From: Nocardioides dokdonensis FR1436 | Lineage (GTDB): Bacteria; Actinomycetota; Actinomycetes; Propionibacteriales; Nocardioidaceae | Assembly: GCF_001653335.1 (NCBI RefSeq) | Contig: NZ_CP015079.1 | Coordinates: 4,030,001 to 4,094,000, forward strand | DNA length: 64,000 nucleotides | Direction: 5' to 3' | Shown here: positions 54,201 through 64,000 of the stretch, piece after piece | Layout of the letters: each line of letters starts with the position of its first letter | Position numbering within the stretch: position 1 is the stretch's first letter | The notes under the pieces: generated by a model | The model's database searches: none | Told to the model about the DNA's origin: nothing | The model's input: only the letters and a program-made list of their open reading frames with translations | Position numbers and translations under genes: made by a program

Positions 54201-57200
54201 ATGACCTCGAACCCCGAGCGCAGACGCCGCCGCAAGACGGCGGCCCTGGCCCTGGCGACCGCCACCCTGGTCTCCGGCCTCGCGCAGTTCCCCGCCCTCG
54301 CCCAGAACGCGACCGCTGCGGCCCCCGGCCGTGCCGCCGACGCCGTGACCACGCTCGGCGACTCCGTGCCCGGCCTGTCCGAGCTCGACGCCCGCGGCAC
54401 CGCGGCGCCGAGCGCGGTGCAGGAGCGCCTCGCCGGCGCCCTGGGCACCGCGAGCCTGCGCTGGAACGACTTCGGCACCCCTGCCTCGATCCTGCCCACC
54501 TCGGGCGTGCTGGCGAAGGCCGCCTTCCCGGGCGGTGGCGCCGCCAACGCCGAGAAGTCGGCACGTGCGTGGCTCGAGGCGAACGCCGGGGTCTTCGGCC
54601 TGAGCGCCACCCAGATGCGCGGGCTCGAGCTCGTCAACGCCCAGGAGCTCGCGGCGTTCGACGGCGCCCCGCACCCCGGGTACGCCGTCCTCCTGCGTCA
54701 GCGCTTCGGCGACCTGACCCCTGCGCTGGGCAGCATGGTCACCGTCGGGATCGCCCGCGGGGAGGTCACCTACGTCTCCTCGTCGCTGGTGCCCACCAGC
54801 GCGTCCCTCGACGCCGGCGCCGCGAAGCTGAGCCCGCTGCAGGGCTGGGTCGCTGCCGCCCGCAACGTCGGCCGCAACCTCGACACCTCCACCGTCGCCA
54901 AGATCGTCGCGACCGCCACCGACGGCTGGACGACGCTGAGCGTGCCTGGCTTCGCCCAGCAGCAGCAGGTGCGCCTGCGGGCCCTGGCCCTGGCCGACGG
55001 CACGGTCCGACCGGTCCTGGAGGCCAACGTCGTCGACAACGACGCGGGCGTCGCCTTCGCCTACACCGTCATGGTCGACGCCGTGACCGGCAAGGTCCTG
55101 CACCGCGAGAACAAGGTCGAGCACGACCAGGTCAACGACGTCTTCACCGGCAGCTTCACCGGCGACTCGTGCGGCCCCAAGCACGACTTCGAGCTCACCG
55201 ACGACAAGACGCGCACCATCAACGCGCTGGGGCTGAGCACGCCCGCCGACGACATCACCGTCAAGATCTTCGGCGCCTCGGGCCAGCTGCTGTTCACCCA
55301 GGACCTGCTGACCAGCCCCGAGCTGGCGACGTACTCCTCGGACGACCTGAAGGCCGGCGTCTACGCCGTGCAGGTGTGTCCCTTCGACAGCGCCGGTGCC
55401 GTCTCGGGCACCTACTCGCTGCTGCTGTCCACCAGCGACTCGGGAACCCCCTCCGCGGGTGGCGAGCTCTTCTCGCCGCAGTGGCGCTACTTCCCGGCGA
55501 ACCCGTCGATGACCTCGGTGAACGACGAGTCCGTCCCGAAGAACTCCGTCATCGGGTGCTGGGTCGCGGGCCCCGACTGCACCCTGCCCACGGGGCCGCT
55601 GAAGAACATCGCCGCCACCTACCCGTGGGACGCGCTGGACGCGACCGGCACCACCACGGCGACCACCGTCGGCAACAACGCCAACACCCACGAGGCGTGG
55701 GCCAGCCCGCTGACCCCTGGCGGCCTCTTCCAGGCACCGGTGTCCCCGACGCGTGAGTACACCGCCGAGTTCACCGACGCGTGGAACAACTCCAAGTGCG
55801 ACCCGACGCAGCTGCGCCCGGGCGGCAACGACATCGAGTTCTCGACGCAGAACCTCTTCGTCTCGCACAACCGGATGCACGACTACAGCTACTACCTCGG
55901 CTTCACCGAGTCGAACTACAACATGCAGCTCGACAACTTCGGTCGCGGCGGCGTCCCCGGCGACCAGGAGGTCGGCAACGTCCAGGCCGGCGCCCTCAGC
56001 GGCGGCCAGCCGTCGTTCCTTGGCCGCGACAACGCCAACCAGATCACCCTGCAGGACGGCGTGCCGGGCATCACCAACCAGTACCTCTTCCAGCCGATCG
56101 CCGGCGCCTTCTACGCCCCGTGCACCGATGGCGGGCTCGACATGGGCATCGTGGGTCACGAGTACACCCACGCCATCTCCAACCGCATGGTCGCCGGGCC
56201 CGACGAGGGCCTGACCTCCGAGCAGGGTGGTGCCATGGGCGAGTCGTGGGGCGACCTGGTGGCCGCGGAGTACCAGTTCAGCCACGGCTACGACAACGGT
56301 GGCAACGTCTGGGCCGTGGGCGTCTACGCCACCGGCAACAAGCGCGTGGCCATCCGTGACTACGCGATCAACAAGAACCCGCTGAACTACGGCAACTACG
56401 GCTTCGACACCACCGGTGCCGAGGTGCACGCCGACGGCGAGATCTGGAACGGCACCATGTGGTCGGTGCGCCAGGCGCTGGTCGCCAAGCACAACCGCGC
56501 CTACCCCTACCAGGACAAGCGCCTCCAGCTGCGCTGCGCCCAGGCCGCCGACGACGCGAGCCCGATCGCCCCGCAGTACTGCCCCGGCAACCGTCGCTGG
56601 GTCCAGCTGATGTTCGACAGCTTCCTGCTCCAGCAGGGCGCCACCTCGATGCTCGACGCCCGCGACGCCATGCTGGCCGCGGACCGGATGCGCTTCGGCG
56701 GCGAGGACACCCAGGTCATGTGGAAGGCCTTCGCCCAGCGCGGCATGGGCAAGAACGCGTCCACCCCGGACGCCGACTCCGACAAGGTCAAGGGCGGCTT
56801 CGCCTCCCCGCAGCAGCGCAACGGCACCGTCACCTTCAAGGCCTCGCGCGGCGCCGGCAAGATCTTCGTCGGTGAGTACCAGGCCCGGGTCACCCCCGTC
56901 GCCGACACCTCGCCGAAGTCGAGGCTCTCCGCCACGGCCACCTTCGTGCCCGGCACCTACAAGATGCTGTACACCTCCGGCAAGGGCGGCTTCAAGCGGT
57001 TCACGATGCGGGTCCGCGCCGGTGAGAAGAAGACGGTGCGCCTGACCAAGCAGAAGAACCTGGCCGCTGCGGCCAACGGCGCCAAGGTCATCGACGCGAC
57101 CGCCGGTTCCCTCAACACCGCTCACCTCATCGACGGCAAGGAGGCCACCAACTGGGGCGCGGTGACCGAGACCAACGTCGACCAGTCCCGCCCCTACGTC

Positions 57201-57662
57201 TCCGTCGACCTGGCCAAGGGCACGCACACCATCCGACGGGTCCAGGTCAGCGCGCTGCTGACCCCGGCCCCGGCCTCGGACGACCCGGTGCCGCTCGCGG
57301 TCGACGAGGACCCGGCCTCGGGCTCGCGCTTCACCGCCCTGCGCCAGTTCGCGATCGAGGTCTGCACCTCCGGCTGCGACTCGGCCAAGGCGACCTGGAA
57401 GCGGGTCTACACCTCGCAGAAGGACGCCTTCCCGGCCGTGCGCCCCCGCCCGGTCGCACCGGACCAGATCCTGCGCTCCTTCAGGATCCAGCCGACCCGG
57501 GCCGCCGCGGTGCGTCTGGTCACCCTGCAGAACCAGTGCACCGGCACCCCCGGCTACGCCGGTGAGCAGGACAACGACCCGGCCAACGACACCGACTGCG
57601 CCACGGCGTCCGACCGCGGGACGATCGTGCACGCCTCGGAGCTGCAGGTCTTCGCCCGCTGA
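54201..57662 (+). CDS. secreted M36 (fungalysin-like) metallopeptidase
   Basis: 1153-aa exported zinc peptidase. A signal peptide (RRRRRKTAALALATATLVSG, about 7-36) is followed by an FTP-type propeptide region (about 60-300). The catalytic domain has the zinc motif GHEYTH with His653, Glu654 and His657, and the third ligand in EQGGAMGESWGD near 680-690. DFGRGG-like DNFGRGGVPGDQEVGN lies just before it. After a linker there is a C-terminal discoidin-like region (NTAHLIDGKEATNW, YVSVDLAKGTHTIRRVQV) that may bind surfaces or sugars. The gene stands inside the glucan locus but shows no metabolic link to it. A strong hairpin follows the stop. Confidence 0.93.
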   Translation: MTSNPERRRRRKTAALALATATLVSGLAQFPALAQNATAAAPGRAADAVTTLGDSVPGLSELDARGTAAPSAVQERLAGALGTASLRWNDFGTPASILPTSGVLAKAAFPGGGAANAEKSARAWLEANAGVFGLSATQMRGLELVNAQELAAFDGAPHPGYAVLLRQRFGDLTPALGSMVTVGIARGEVTYVSSSLVPTSASLDAGAAKLSPLQGWVAAARNVGRNLDTSTVAKIVATATDGWTTLSVPGFAQQQQVRLRALALADGTVRPVLEANVVDNDAGVAFAYTVMVDAVTGKVLHRENKVEHDQVNDVFTGSFTGDSCGPKHDFELTDDKTRTINALGLSTPADDITVKIFGASGQLLFTQDLLTSPELATYSSDDLKAGVYAVQVCPFDSAGAVSGTYSLLLSTSDSGTPSAGGELFSPQWRYFPANPSMTSVNDESVPKNSVIGCWVAGPDCTLPTGPLKNIAATYPWDALDATGTTTATTVGNNANTHEAWASPLTPGGLFQAPVSPTREYTAEFTDAWNNSKCDPTQLRPGGNDIEFSTQNLFVSHNRMHDYSYYLGFTESNYNMQLDNFGRGGVPGDQEVGNVQAGALSGGQPSFLGRDNANQITLQDGVPGITNQYLFQPIAGAFYAPCTDGGLDMGIVGHEYTHAISNRMVAGPDEGLTSEQGGAMGESWGDLVAAEYQFSHGYDNGGNVWAVGVYATGNKRVAIRDYAINKNPLNYGNYGFDTTGAEVHADGEIWNGTMWSVRQALVAKHNRAYPYQDKRLQLRCAQAADDASPIAPQYCPGNRRWVQLMFDSFLLQQGATSMLDARDAMLAADRMRFGGEDTQVMWKAFAQRGMGKNASTPDADSDKVKGGFASPQQRNGTVTFKASRGAGKIFVGEYQARVTPVADTSPKSRLSATATFVPGTYKMLYTSGKGGFKRFTMRVRAGEKKTVRLTKQKNLAAAANGAKVIDATAGSLNTAHLIDGKEATNWGAVTETNVDQSRPYVSVDLAKGTHTIRRVQVSALLTPAPASDDPVPLAVDEDPASGSRFTALRQFAIEVCTSGCDSAKATWKRVYTSQKDAFPAVRPRPVAPDQILRSFRIQPTRAAAVRLVTLQNQCTGTPGYAGEQDNDPANDTDCATASDRGTIVHASELQVFAR

Positions 57663-57680
57663 TCCACCCCGTACGACCGC

Positions 57681-57718
57681 CGAGGGGCGGGTGGGCCGAC
57701 CGGCCCACCCGCCCCTCG
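57681..57718 (+). terminator. perfect GC-rich stem-loop after the M36 peptidase gene
   Basis: Arms CGAGGGGCGGGTGGGCCG (57681-57698) and CGGCCCACCCGCCCCTCG (57701-57718) form an 18-bp perfect stem with only two bases between them, 19 bases after the stop. No U tract; typical of high-GC actinobacterial terminators. Confidence 0.8.
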
Positions 57719-57788
57719 CCGTCGGCTCGGATCCCTCTCACCCCGGTGGCGGCTTGCAGCGCGGGAGGTGGGACGGAAGGGTGGAGCC

Positions 57789-59777
57789 ATGGTCGGTCGC
57801 ATCCCTGTCTTGGACGTCATGCCCTTGGTCGACCTCGGTCGACGGCCGGCGAAGGCCACCGTGGGTGAGCCCTTCCCGGTGACGGCCACCGTGTTCCGCG
57901 AGGGCCACGACAAGCTGTCGGCGGAGGTGGTGCTCACCGGGCCGGACGGTCGACGCGGCGATCCGGTCCGGATGCGCCCCCAGGACGGGCCTCCCGACCG
58001 GTACGTCGCCTGGGTGACGCCCGACCGCGAGGGCGCCTGGACGTTCGAGGTCCAGGCCTGGTCGGACCCGTTGGCCACCTGGCAGCACGACGCGGGGCTG
58101 AAGATCCCCGCCGGCGTCGACGTGGAGCTGATGTTCACCGAGGGCAGGCTGCTGCTCGAGCGGGTGCTCGCCGACCTGCCCGCGGGGGCCGCCGACGAGG
58201 CCGCGACGCTCCGTGCCGCCATCAAGGCGGCGCAGGACACCGCCCGTCCCGCCGAGGCCCGGCTGGCCGCGCTGCAGGACAGCGCCCTGACCACCGTCCT
58301 GGCCGACCACCCGATCCGCGAGCTGGTCACCGTCGAGGGCCCGTTCCCGGCGTACGCCGACCGCGAGCGCGCGCTCTTCGGCAGCTGGTACGAGTTCTTC
58401 CCGCGCTCCGAGGGCGCCACGCGCGACGAGAAGACCGGCGCGATCACCAGCGGCACCCTCCGCACCGCCGCGCAACGCCTCGACGCCGTGGCCGCGATGG
58501 GCTTCGACGTGATCTACCTGCCGCCGATCCACCCGATCGGCGAGGTCAACCGCAAGGGGCCCAACAACACCCTGACCCCGGGACCCGACGACACGGGCTC
58601 CCCCTGGGCCATCGGGTCGAAGGACGGCGGTCACGACGCGATCCACCCCGAGCTCGGCACCTTCGAGGACTTCGACGCGTTCGTGGCCCGTGCCGGCGAG
58701 CTCGGGCTCGAGGTGGCCCTCGACCTCGCGCTCCAGGCCGCCCCCGACCACCCGTGGGTCACCGAGCACCCGGACTTCTTCACCACCCGCGCCGACGGCT
58801 CGATCGCCTACGCCGAGAACCCGCCGAAGAAGTACCAGGACATCTACCCGGTCAACTTCGACAACGACCCCGAGGGCATCCGGCGCGAGGTGCTGCGCGT
58901 CGTGCGGCTGTGGATGTCGCACGGAGTGCGGATCTTCCGCGTCGACAACCCGCACACCAAGCCGGTCGAGTTCTGGGAGTGGCTGCTCGGCGAGGTCCGG
59001 CGCACCGATCCCGACGTGATCTTCCTGGCCGAGGCCTTCACCCGCCCGGCGATGATGCGTGGGCTCGGGGCCGTCGGCTTCCAGCAGAGCTACACCTACT
59101 TCACCTGGCGCACCGCGAAGTGGGAGATCGAGGAGTACCTCACCGAGCTCGCCACGGAGACCGCGCACCTGATGCGGCCCAACTTCTTCGTCAACACCCC
59201 CGACATCCTGCACGCCTACCTGCAGTACGGCGGCCCGGCGGCGTTCAAGGTCCGCGCCGCGCTGGCCGCCACCGGCTCCCCCACCTGGGGCGTCTACGCC
59301 GGCTACGAGCTCTACGAGCACGTGGCGGTCAAGCCCGGCAGCGAGGAGTACCTGGACTCGGAGAAGTTCCAGATCCGGATCCGCGACTGGGACGCCGCCG
59401 AGTCCGAGGGCCGCACCCTCGCGCCGTACCTCACCCGGCTCAACCAGATCCGCCGCCAGCACCGCGCGCTGCAGCTGCTGCGCACCGTGGTGGTGCACTC
59501 CAGCGACGACGAGAACGTGCTCGTCTTCAGCAAGCAGGCCGTGGCCGGCGACCCGACCAGCGACACCGTCGTCGTGGTCATCAACCTCGACCCGCACGCG
59601 ACCCGCGAGACGACCGTGCACATCGACCTGCCCGCCCTGGGCATGGACTGGGGCGACACCTACGTCGTCCACGACGAGATCACCGGTGAGGACTGGAGCT
59701 GGGGCCAGCACAACTACGTGCGCCTCGACCCCCACCACGAACCCGCTCACGTGCTGAGCATCAGGAGGACTGCGTGA
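57789..59777 (+). CDS. glgE: alpha-1,4-glucan:maltose-1-phosphate maltosyltransferase GlgE
   Basis: GH13_3 enzyme (662 aa) that adds maltosyl units from maltose-1-phosphate to growing alpha-1,4-glucan. The N-terminal part begins [20 protein letters not shown]. Barrel motifs are [38 protein letters not shown] (nucleophile Asp) and [15 protein letters not shown] (acid Glu). A DUF3416-type N-domain precedes them. The ATG at 57789 has GGTGGAG 5 bases upstream; an in-frame start seven codons earlier is less likely. It is first of a four-gene operon with 4-bp overlaps: glgE, treS, mak, glgB. Confidence 0.96.
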   Translation: MVGRIPVLDVMPLVDLGRRPAKATVGEPFPVTATVFREGHDKLSAEVVLTGPDGRRGDPVRMRPQDGPPDRYVAWVTPDREGAWTFEVQAWSDPLATWQHDAGLKIPAGVDVELMFTEGRLLLERVLADLPAGAADEAATLRAAIKAAQDTARPAEARLAALQDSALTTVLADHPIRELVTVEGPFPAYADRERALFGSWYEFFPRSEGATRDEKTGAITSGTLRTAAQRLDAVAAMGFDVIYLPPIHPIGEVNRKGPNNTLTPGPDDTGSPWAIGSKDGGHDAIHPELGTFEDFDAFVARAGELGLEVALDLALQAAPDHPWVTEHPDFFTTRADGSIAYAENPPKKYQDIYPVNFDNDPEGIRREVLRVVRLWMSHGVRIFRVDNPHTKPVEFWEWLLGEVRRTDPDVIFLAEAFTRPAMMRGLGAVGFQQSYTYFTWRTAKWEIEEYLTELATETAHLMRPNFFVNTPDILHAYLQYGGPAAFKVRAALAATGSPTWGVYAGYELYEHVAVKPGSEEYLDSEKFQIRIRDWDAAESEGRTLAPYLTRLNQIRRQHRALQLLRTVVVHSSDDENVLVFSKQAVAGDPTSDTVVVVINLDPHATRETTVHIDLPALGMDWGDTYVVHDEITGEDWSWGQHNYVRLDPHHEPAHVLSIRRTA

Positions 59778-61576
59778 CCGACGCCGACCCGACCACCGCC
59801 CAGGTGGCCCACGCCGATGGTCCACCCCTCGGCGACGACCCGGTCGTCGACGGTCACACCGACTCCGGCGTCGACGCCGACCACGCGGCCCACGCGACCC
59901 CGGACTGGTTCAAGTCCGCGGTCTTCTACGAGGTGCTGGTCCGGTCCTTCCGCGACTCCAACGGCGACGGCACCGGTGACTTCGCCGGCCTGGTCGAGAA
60001 GCTCGACTACCTCGAGTGGCTCGGCGTGGACTGCCTGTGGGTGCCGCCGTTCTTCCCGAGCCCGTTGCGCGACGGCGGGTACGACGTGGCCGACTACACC
60101 GGGGTGCTCCCGGCGATCGGCACCATGGAGGACTTCGAGCGCTTCCTGGGCGCGGCCCACGAGCGCGGCATCCGCGTGATCATCGACTTCGTCATGAACC
60201 ACACCAGCGACCAGCACCCGTGGTTCCAGGCCAGCCGTTCCGACCCGGACGGTCCCTACGGCGACTTCTACGTCTGGTCCGACACCGACGACCTCTACCA
60301 GGACGCCCGGATCATCTTCGTCGACACCGAACCGTCGAACTGGACCTGGGACCCGGTGCGCCAGCAGTACTTCTGGCACCGGTTCTTCCACCACCAGCCC
60401 GACCTGAACTTCGACAACCCCGCGGTCCACGACGCGATGATCGAGGCGATGAAGGTCTGGCTCGACATGGGCCTGGACGGCTTCCGCCTCGATGCCGTGC
60501 CCTACCTCTACGAGCGACCGGGCACCGACGGGGAGAACCTCCCCGAGACCCACGAGTTCCTCCGCAAGGTGCGCCGGATCGTGGACGAGGAGTACCCCGG
60601 CCGGGTGCTCCTGTGCGAGGCCAACCAGTGGCCGCAGGACGTCGTGGAGTACTTCGGCGACTTCGAGTCCGGTGGCGACGAGTGCCACATGGCCTTCCAC
60701 TTCCCGGTCATGCCGCGCATCTTCATGGCCGTGCGCCGCGAGTCGCGCTACCCGATCTCGGAGATCCTCGAGCAGACCCCGGAGATCCCGCGCAACTGTC
60801 AGTGGGGCATCTTCCTGCGCAACCACGACGAGCTGACCCTCGAGATGGTCACCGACGAGGACCGCGACTACATGTGGTCGGAGTACGCCAAGGACCCGCG
60901 GATGAAGGCCAACATCGGCATCCGTCGGCGCCTGGCGCCGCTGCTCGACAACGACACCAACCAGATCGAGCTGTTCAACGCGCTGCTGCTGAGCCTGCCC
61001 GGCTCCCCCGTCCTCTACTACGGCGACGAGATCGGGATGGGCGACAACATCTGGCTCGGCGACCGCGACGGGGTGCGCACCCCGATGCAGTGGACCTCCG
61101 ACCGCAACGCCGGCTTCTCCTCAGCCAACCCCGGTCGGCTCGACCTGCCGGTGGTCCAGGACGCGATCTACGGCTACGAGTCGGTCAACGTCGAGGCGCA
61201 GATGGAGAACCCCTCCTCGCTGCTGCACTGGACGCGCCGCATGCTCCTGGCCCGCCGGCACCACCCCGCGTTCGGCCTCGGCGAGTTCCACGACCTGGGC
61301 GGCTCGAACTCCACGGTGCTGTCCTACGTGCGCGAGCACGTCGACGAGGACGGCCACGAGGACGTCATCCTCTGCGTCAACAACCTCTCGCGCTTCCCCC
61401 AGCCGGTCGAGCTCGACCTGCGCCGCTTCGAGGGCCGCCGCCCCATCGAGATCATCGGTGGGGTGCCGTTCCCCGAGATCGGCGAGCTGCCCTACCTGCT
61501 CACCCTGGCCGGCTACGGCTTCTACTGGTTCCGGCTCACCACGCCGGAGCACCACGAGGAGGGTCAGCTGCTGTGA
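59774..61576 (+). CDS. treS: trehalose synthase (maltose alpha-D-glucosyltransferase)
   Basis: GH13_16 enzyme (600 aa) that interconverts maltose and trehalose. After a 40-residue acidic leader, the conserved chain begins [20 protein letters not shown]. Catalytic regions are [37 protein letters not shown] and [15 protein letters not shown], with [18 protein letters not shown] and [21 protein letters not shown] typical of TreS. The GTG at 59774 overlaps the glgE stop as GTGA. With Mak next to it, trehalose can be turned into maltose-1-phosphate for GlgE. Confidence 0.97.
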   Translation: MTDADPTTAQVAHADGPPLGDDPVVDGHTDSGVDADHAAHATPDWFKSAVFYEVLVRSFRDSNGDGTGDFAGLVEKLDYLEWLGVDCLWVPPFFPSPLRDGGYDVADYTGVLPAIGTMEDFERFLGAAHERGIRVIIDFVMNHTSDQHPWFQASRSDPDGPYGDFYVWSDTDDLYQDARIIFVDTEPSNWTWDPVRQQYFWHRFFHHQPDLNFDNPAVHDAMIEAMKVWLDMGLDGFRLDAVPYLYERPGTDGENLPETHEFLRKVRRIVDEEYPGRVLLCEANQWPQDVVEYFGDFESGGDECHMAFHFPVMPRIFMAVRRESRYPISEILEQTPEIPRNCQWGIFLRNHDELTLEMVTDEDRDYMWSEYAKDPRMKANIGIRRRLAPLLDNDTNQIELFNALLLSLPGSPVLYYGDEIGMGDNIWLGDRDGVRTPMQWTSDRNAGFSSANPGRLDLPVVQDAIYGYESVNVEAQMENPSSLLHWTRRMLLARRHHPAFGLGEFHDLGGSNSTVLSYVREHVDEDGHEDVILCVNNLSRFPQPVELDLRRFEGRRPIEIIGGVPFPEIGELPYLLTLAGYGFYWFRLTTPEHHEEGQLL

Positions 61577-63057
61577 CCGACCCGACGAGCACGCCCGACC
61601 TGCCTGTCGCCCCCGACCGCGAGGTCTTCGTCGACTACCTGGGCCGCACCCGGTGGTTCGGCGGCAAGGGCCGCCCCTTCACCGTCAGCGACGTACGCCG
61701 CGTGGGCACGGTCCCGGGCGCGGTCGCGGACGGACCGGTGGTGCTGCTCTGCCTGGTGGAGGTGACCTACGACGACGTCGTGGCCGGCGCCGACGACCGC
61801 GTGGAGCACTACCAGGTGCCGCTGGCGCTCTACCCCGAGCCGCAGCAACGCATCGAGCACGCGCTGGTCGCCACCTGGCAGGACCCCGACCGCGGCCTGC
61901 TGCACGGCTACGACGCGCTGCACGACCGGGAGGCGATGGCCTGCTGGCTGCGCTCCTTCGACCGGGCCGCCGGCGAGGTCGGCGGCAACCTCGTCGACGG
62001 CGCCAGCTCGCTGGCCTTCCACCGGTTGGCGGGCCACGACCTGGACCTCGACACGCACTCGACGTTGTTCTCGGGCGAGCAGTCGAACTCCTCGGTCGCC
62101 TTCGGCGAGGACGCCCTGATGAAGGTGTTCCGCAAGGTCACGCCCGGGGTCAACCCGGACGTGCAGGTGCACGAGGTGCTGAGCCGGGTCGGCTCGACCG
62201 ACGTGGCCGCGCTCTACGGCTGGGTGGACTGGGTCGACCCCGAGCAGCGCGAGGAGGGCACCGACCGGCCCGGGCCGGGCGGGGTGATGCAGCTGGCGAT
62301 GCTGCAGCAGTTCCTGCGCACCGCCTCCGACGGCTGGGACCTCGCGCTCGCCAGCGTCCGCGACCTCTACCGCGAGCCCGACCTGCACGCCTCCGAGGCC
62401 GGCGGCGACTTCGCCGGCGAGGCCACCCGGCTGGGTCACACCCTGCGTGCGGTGCACGACCTGCTCGCGGAGCACTTCCCGACCGGCTCCGCGTCCGGAG
62501 CCGACCTGGCCGCCACGATGAGCGGCCGGCTCCCGGCGGCCCTCGCTGCCGCCCCCGGGCTGGAGGCGCACCGCGGCGCGCTCGAGGCGCTGTTCGAGCA
62601 GGTGCGGGCACTCGGCGAGGTGCCGGTCCAGCGGGTGCACGGCGACCTGCACCTGGGCCAGACCCTGCGCACCGCCCTGGGCTGGAAGATCGTCGACTTC
62701 GAGGGCGAGCCGGCCAAGCCGCTCCACGAGCGGCTCCTGCCCGACTCGCCCTGGCGCGACGTCGCCGGGATGCTGCGCTCCTTCGACTACGCCCCGCGCG
62801 TGGTCGAGCGGACCTGGGCCGAGGACGACCCCGACGGGGTCGAGCTGCGCACCCGCAAGGCCGCCGAGTGGGCCAACCGCAGCAAGAACCACTTCCTCGT
62901 CGCCTACGCCGGCGAACACATCAGCCCCGAGCACCGGACGCTGCTGCACGCCTACATCGCCGACAAGGCCGTCTACGAGACCGTCTACGAGACCCGCAAC
63001 CGGCCGACCTGGGTGGACATCCCGCTCCGGGCCGTGGCCGAGATCGGAGCGTCATGA
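61573..63057 (+). CDS. mak: maltokinase
   Basis: Eukaryotic-kinase-like maltokinase (Pep2/Mak, 494 aa) that phosphorylates maltose to maltose-1-phosphate. The N-terminal cap has [18 protein letters not shown]. The nucleotide region holds [24 protein letters not shown]. The catalytic loop is [11 protein letters not shown], and the metal-binding DFEGEP follows, equivalent to the DFG-like position of the family. The C-terminus ends [19 protein letters not shown]. The GTG at 61573 overlaps the treS stop. In some actinobacteria TreS and Mak form a complex; here they are separate chains. Confidence 0.96.
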   Translation: MTDPTSTPDLPVAPDREVFVDYLGRTRWFGGKGRPFTVSDVRRVGTVPGAVADGPVVLLCLVEVTYDDVVAGADDRVEHYQVPLALYPEPQQRIEHALVATWQDPDRGLLHGYDALHDREAMACWLRSFDRAAGEVGGNLVDGASSLAFHRLAGHDLDLDTHSTLFSGEQSNSSVAFGEDALMKVFRKVTPGVNPDVQVHEVLSRVGSTDVAALYGWVDWVDPEQREEGTDRPGPGGVMQLAMLQQFLRTASDGWDLALASVRDLYREPDLHASEAGGDFAGEATRLGHTLRAVHDLLAEHFPTGSASGADLAATMSGRLPAALAAAPGLEAHRGALEALFEQVRALGEVPVQRVHGDLHLGQTLRTALGWKIVDFEGEPAKPLHERLLPDSPWRDVAGMLRSFDYAPRVVERTWAEDDPDGVELRTRKAAEWANRSKNHFLVAYAGEHISPEHRTLLHAYIADKAVYETVYETRNRPTWVDIPLRAVAEIGAS

Positions 63058-64000
63058 CCCAGACTCCCCGCCCCGCCGTCCTCCCGGTCCCCCGCAACGA
63101 GCTCGACCAGCTCGTCCGCGGTGAGCACGGGCACCCGCACTCGCTGCTGGGCCCGCACCCCCACGACGGCGCCGTGACGGTGCGCGTCCTGCGTCCCCTG
63201 GCCTCCAGCGTCACCGTGACCGGCGAGTGGGGCGAGACCCCGCTCGACCACGAGCACGAGGGCGTGTGGGTCGGCGTGCTGCCGGTCGCCGAGGTGCCCG
63301 CCTACCAGCTCGCGGTCAGCTACGAGGGCGAGCCCTGGGACTCCGACGACCCCTACCGGTTCCTGCCCACGCTGGGCGAGATGGACCTGCACCTGATCAA
63401 CGAGGGCCGCCACGAGCAGCTGTGGACGGTGCTGGGCGCGCACGTGCACCACTACGACGCGCCCGGCACGCCCGGCGGCGCTGTGAGCGGCACCTCCTTC
63501 GCGGTCTGGGCCCCCTCGGCCCGTGGGGTCCGGCTGAAGGCCGACTTCAACTCCTGGGACGGCCGTGCGCACCCGATGCGCCAGCTGGGCACCTCCGGGG
63601 TCTGGGAGCTCTTCGTGCCCGACGTGGGCGCGGGCACGTCGTACAAGTTCGCGGTGCTGGCCGCCGACGGGCATTGGCGTGACAAGGCCGACCCGATGGC
63701 CGCCTGGGCCGAGAAGCCGTCGAGCACCGCCTCGCGCGTCTTCGAGTCCTCCTACACCTGGGGCGACGAGGCGTGGATGACCGCGCGCGCCGCCCAGCAG
63801 CCGGTCACCTCCGCGATGAGCGTCTACGAGGTGCACCTGGCGTCGTGGAAGAAGAACCACGACGGGTCGATGTGGTCCTGGGAGCAGATGGCCGACGATC
63901 TCGTCGACTACGTGGTCGACCTCGGGTTCACCCACGTCGAGCTGATGCCGGTGATGCAGCACCCCTTCGGCGGCTCGTGGGGCTACCACGTGACGTCGTA
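63054..64000 (+). CDS. glgB: 1,4-alpha-glucan branching enzyme (3' end outside window)
   Basis: GlgB makes the alpha-1,6 branches of glycogen. The first 315 residues are present. A GlgB N-terminal repeat (LVRGEHGHPHSLLGPHPHDG, DDPYRFLPTLGEMDLHLINEGRH in part) is followed by the CBM48 domain (GTSFAVWAPSARGVRLKADFNSWDG) and the start of the GH13 barrel (SVYEVHLASWKK, FTHVELMPVMQHPFGGSWGY). The catalytic residues lie beyond the window. The ATG at 63054 overlaps the mak stop as ATGA. Confidence 0.95.
   Translation, partial: MTQTPRPAVLPVPRNELDQLVRGEHGHPHSLLGPHPHDGAVTVRVLRPLASSVTVTGEWGETPLDHEHEGVWVGVLPVAEVPAYQLAVSYEGEPWDSDDPYRFLPTLGEMDLHLINEGRHEQLWTVLGAHVHHYDAPGTPGGAVSGTSFAVWAPSARGVRLKADFNSWDGRAHPMRQLGTSGVWELFVPDVGAGTSYKFAVLAADGHWRDKADPMAAWAEKPSSTASRVFESSYTWGDEAWMTARAAQQPVTSAMSVYEVHLASWKKNHDGSMWSWEQMADDLVDYVVDLGFTHVELMPVMQHPFGGSWGYHVTS

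Noticed and set aside
54138-57632. 1164-codon minus-strand frame opposite the M36 peptidase gene
   Set aside because: The plus strand has signal peptide, zinc motif and terminator; the antisense product is low-complexity Val/Gly/Arg/Asp.

Overview
This window comes from a high-GC actinobacterium, most probably a Nocardioides-like member of the Nocardioidaceae. The signs are very high GC, many GTG starts, operons glued together by 4-bp GTGA/ATGA overlaps, many TAnnnT -10 boxes lying 6-8 bases before a start codon (leaderless mRNAs), a GlgE-type trehalose/alpha-glucan route, CobN plus a ChlI/D-type cobalt chelatase, and a DUF222-HNH gene under a LexA box. The genus is an inference from gene content, not from a marker gene.

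Layout. 1-6.4 kb (minus strand): comEC (cut by the window edge), comEA, degV and leuS with a leucine leader-peptide attenuator, then a DUF427 gene. 6.4-11.2 kb: a PhoX-like phosphatase, and an AraC-type regulator divergent from a Baeyer-Villiger-type flavin monooxygenase. 11.2-39.1 kb: a nearly complete aerobic cobalamin locus. A riboswitch leads cobG-like, cobH and cobIJ (+). An islet with a DinB-like gene, a DUF222-HNH gene and a repeat array follows. Then come cobM/cobL (-), a riboswitch-led operon chlID-bluB-cobO-cobB-cobC/cobT-cobS (+), cobU (-), cbiB (+), a riboswitch-led operon cobN-cobF-2H phosphoesterase-cobQ-cobK (-), and a riboswitch-led btuFCD uptake operon (-). 39.2-49.2 kb: small oxidoreductases, tRNA-Ala(GGC), the nadD-rsfS-phosphatase operon, proA, a GDSL hydrolase, an AbiEi-like protein, etfBA and an enoyl-CoA hydratase. 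49.2-64 kb: alpha-glucan metabolism (glgX, glgP, glgE-treS-mak-glgB, the last cut by the window edge) with a secreted M36 metallopeptidase inside.

How the genes work together. The cob genes cover corrin ring building from precorrin-2 to adenosylcobalamin: CobI, CobG-like, CobJ, CobM, CobF, CobK, CobL, CobH, CobB, CobN with ChlID, CobO, CobQ, CbiB, CobC, CobU, CobS, CobT and BluB. Uroporphyrinogen-III methyltransferase (CobA) is not in the window. Four cobalamin riboswitches put synthesis and uptake under one signal. The glucan genes link glycogen (GlgX, GlgP, GlgB) to trehalose through maltose (TreS), maltose-1-phosphate (Mak) and maltosyl transfer (GlgE).

Most unusual points: an interlocked opposing arrangement of the cob operons around cobU and cbiB with no room for terminators; an in-frame cobC-cobT fusion that keeps a perfect internal Shine-Dalgarno site; a 14-nt insertion in a core loop of the cobN riboswitch compared with its sister copy upstream of btuF; two palindromic repeats inside the coding linker of cobIJ; an array of nine alternating inverted 22-bp repeats; and a leaderless leucine leader peptide before leuS.
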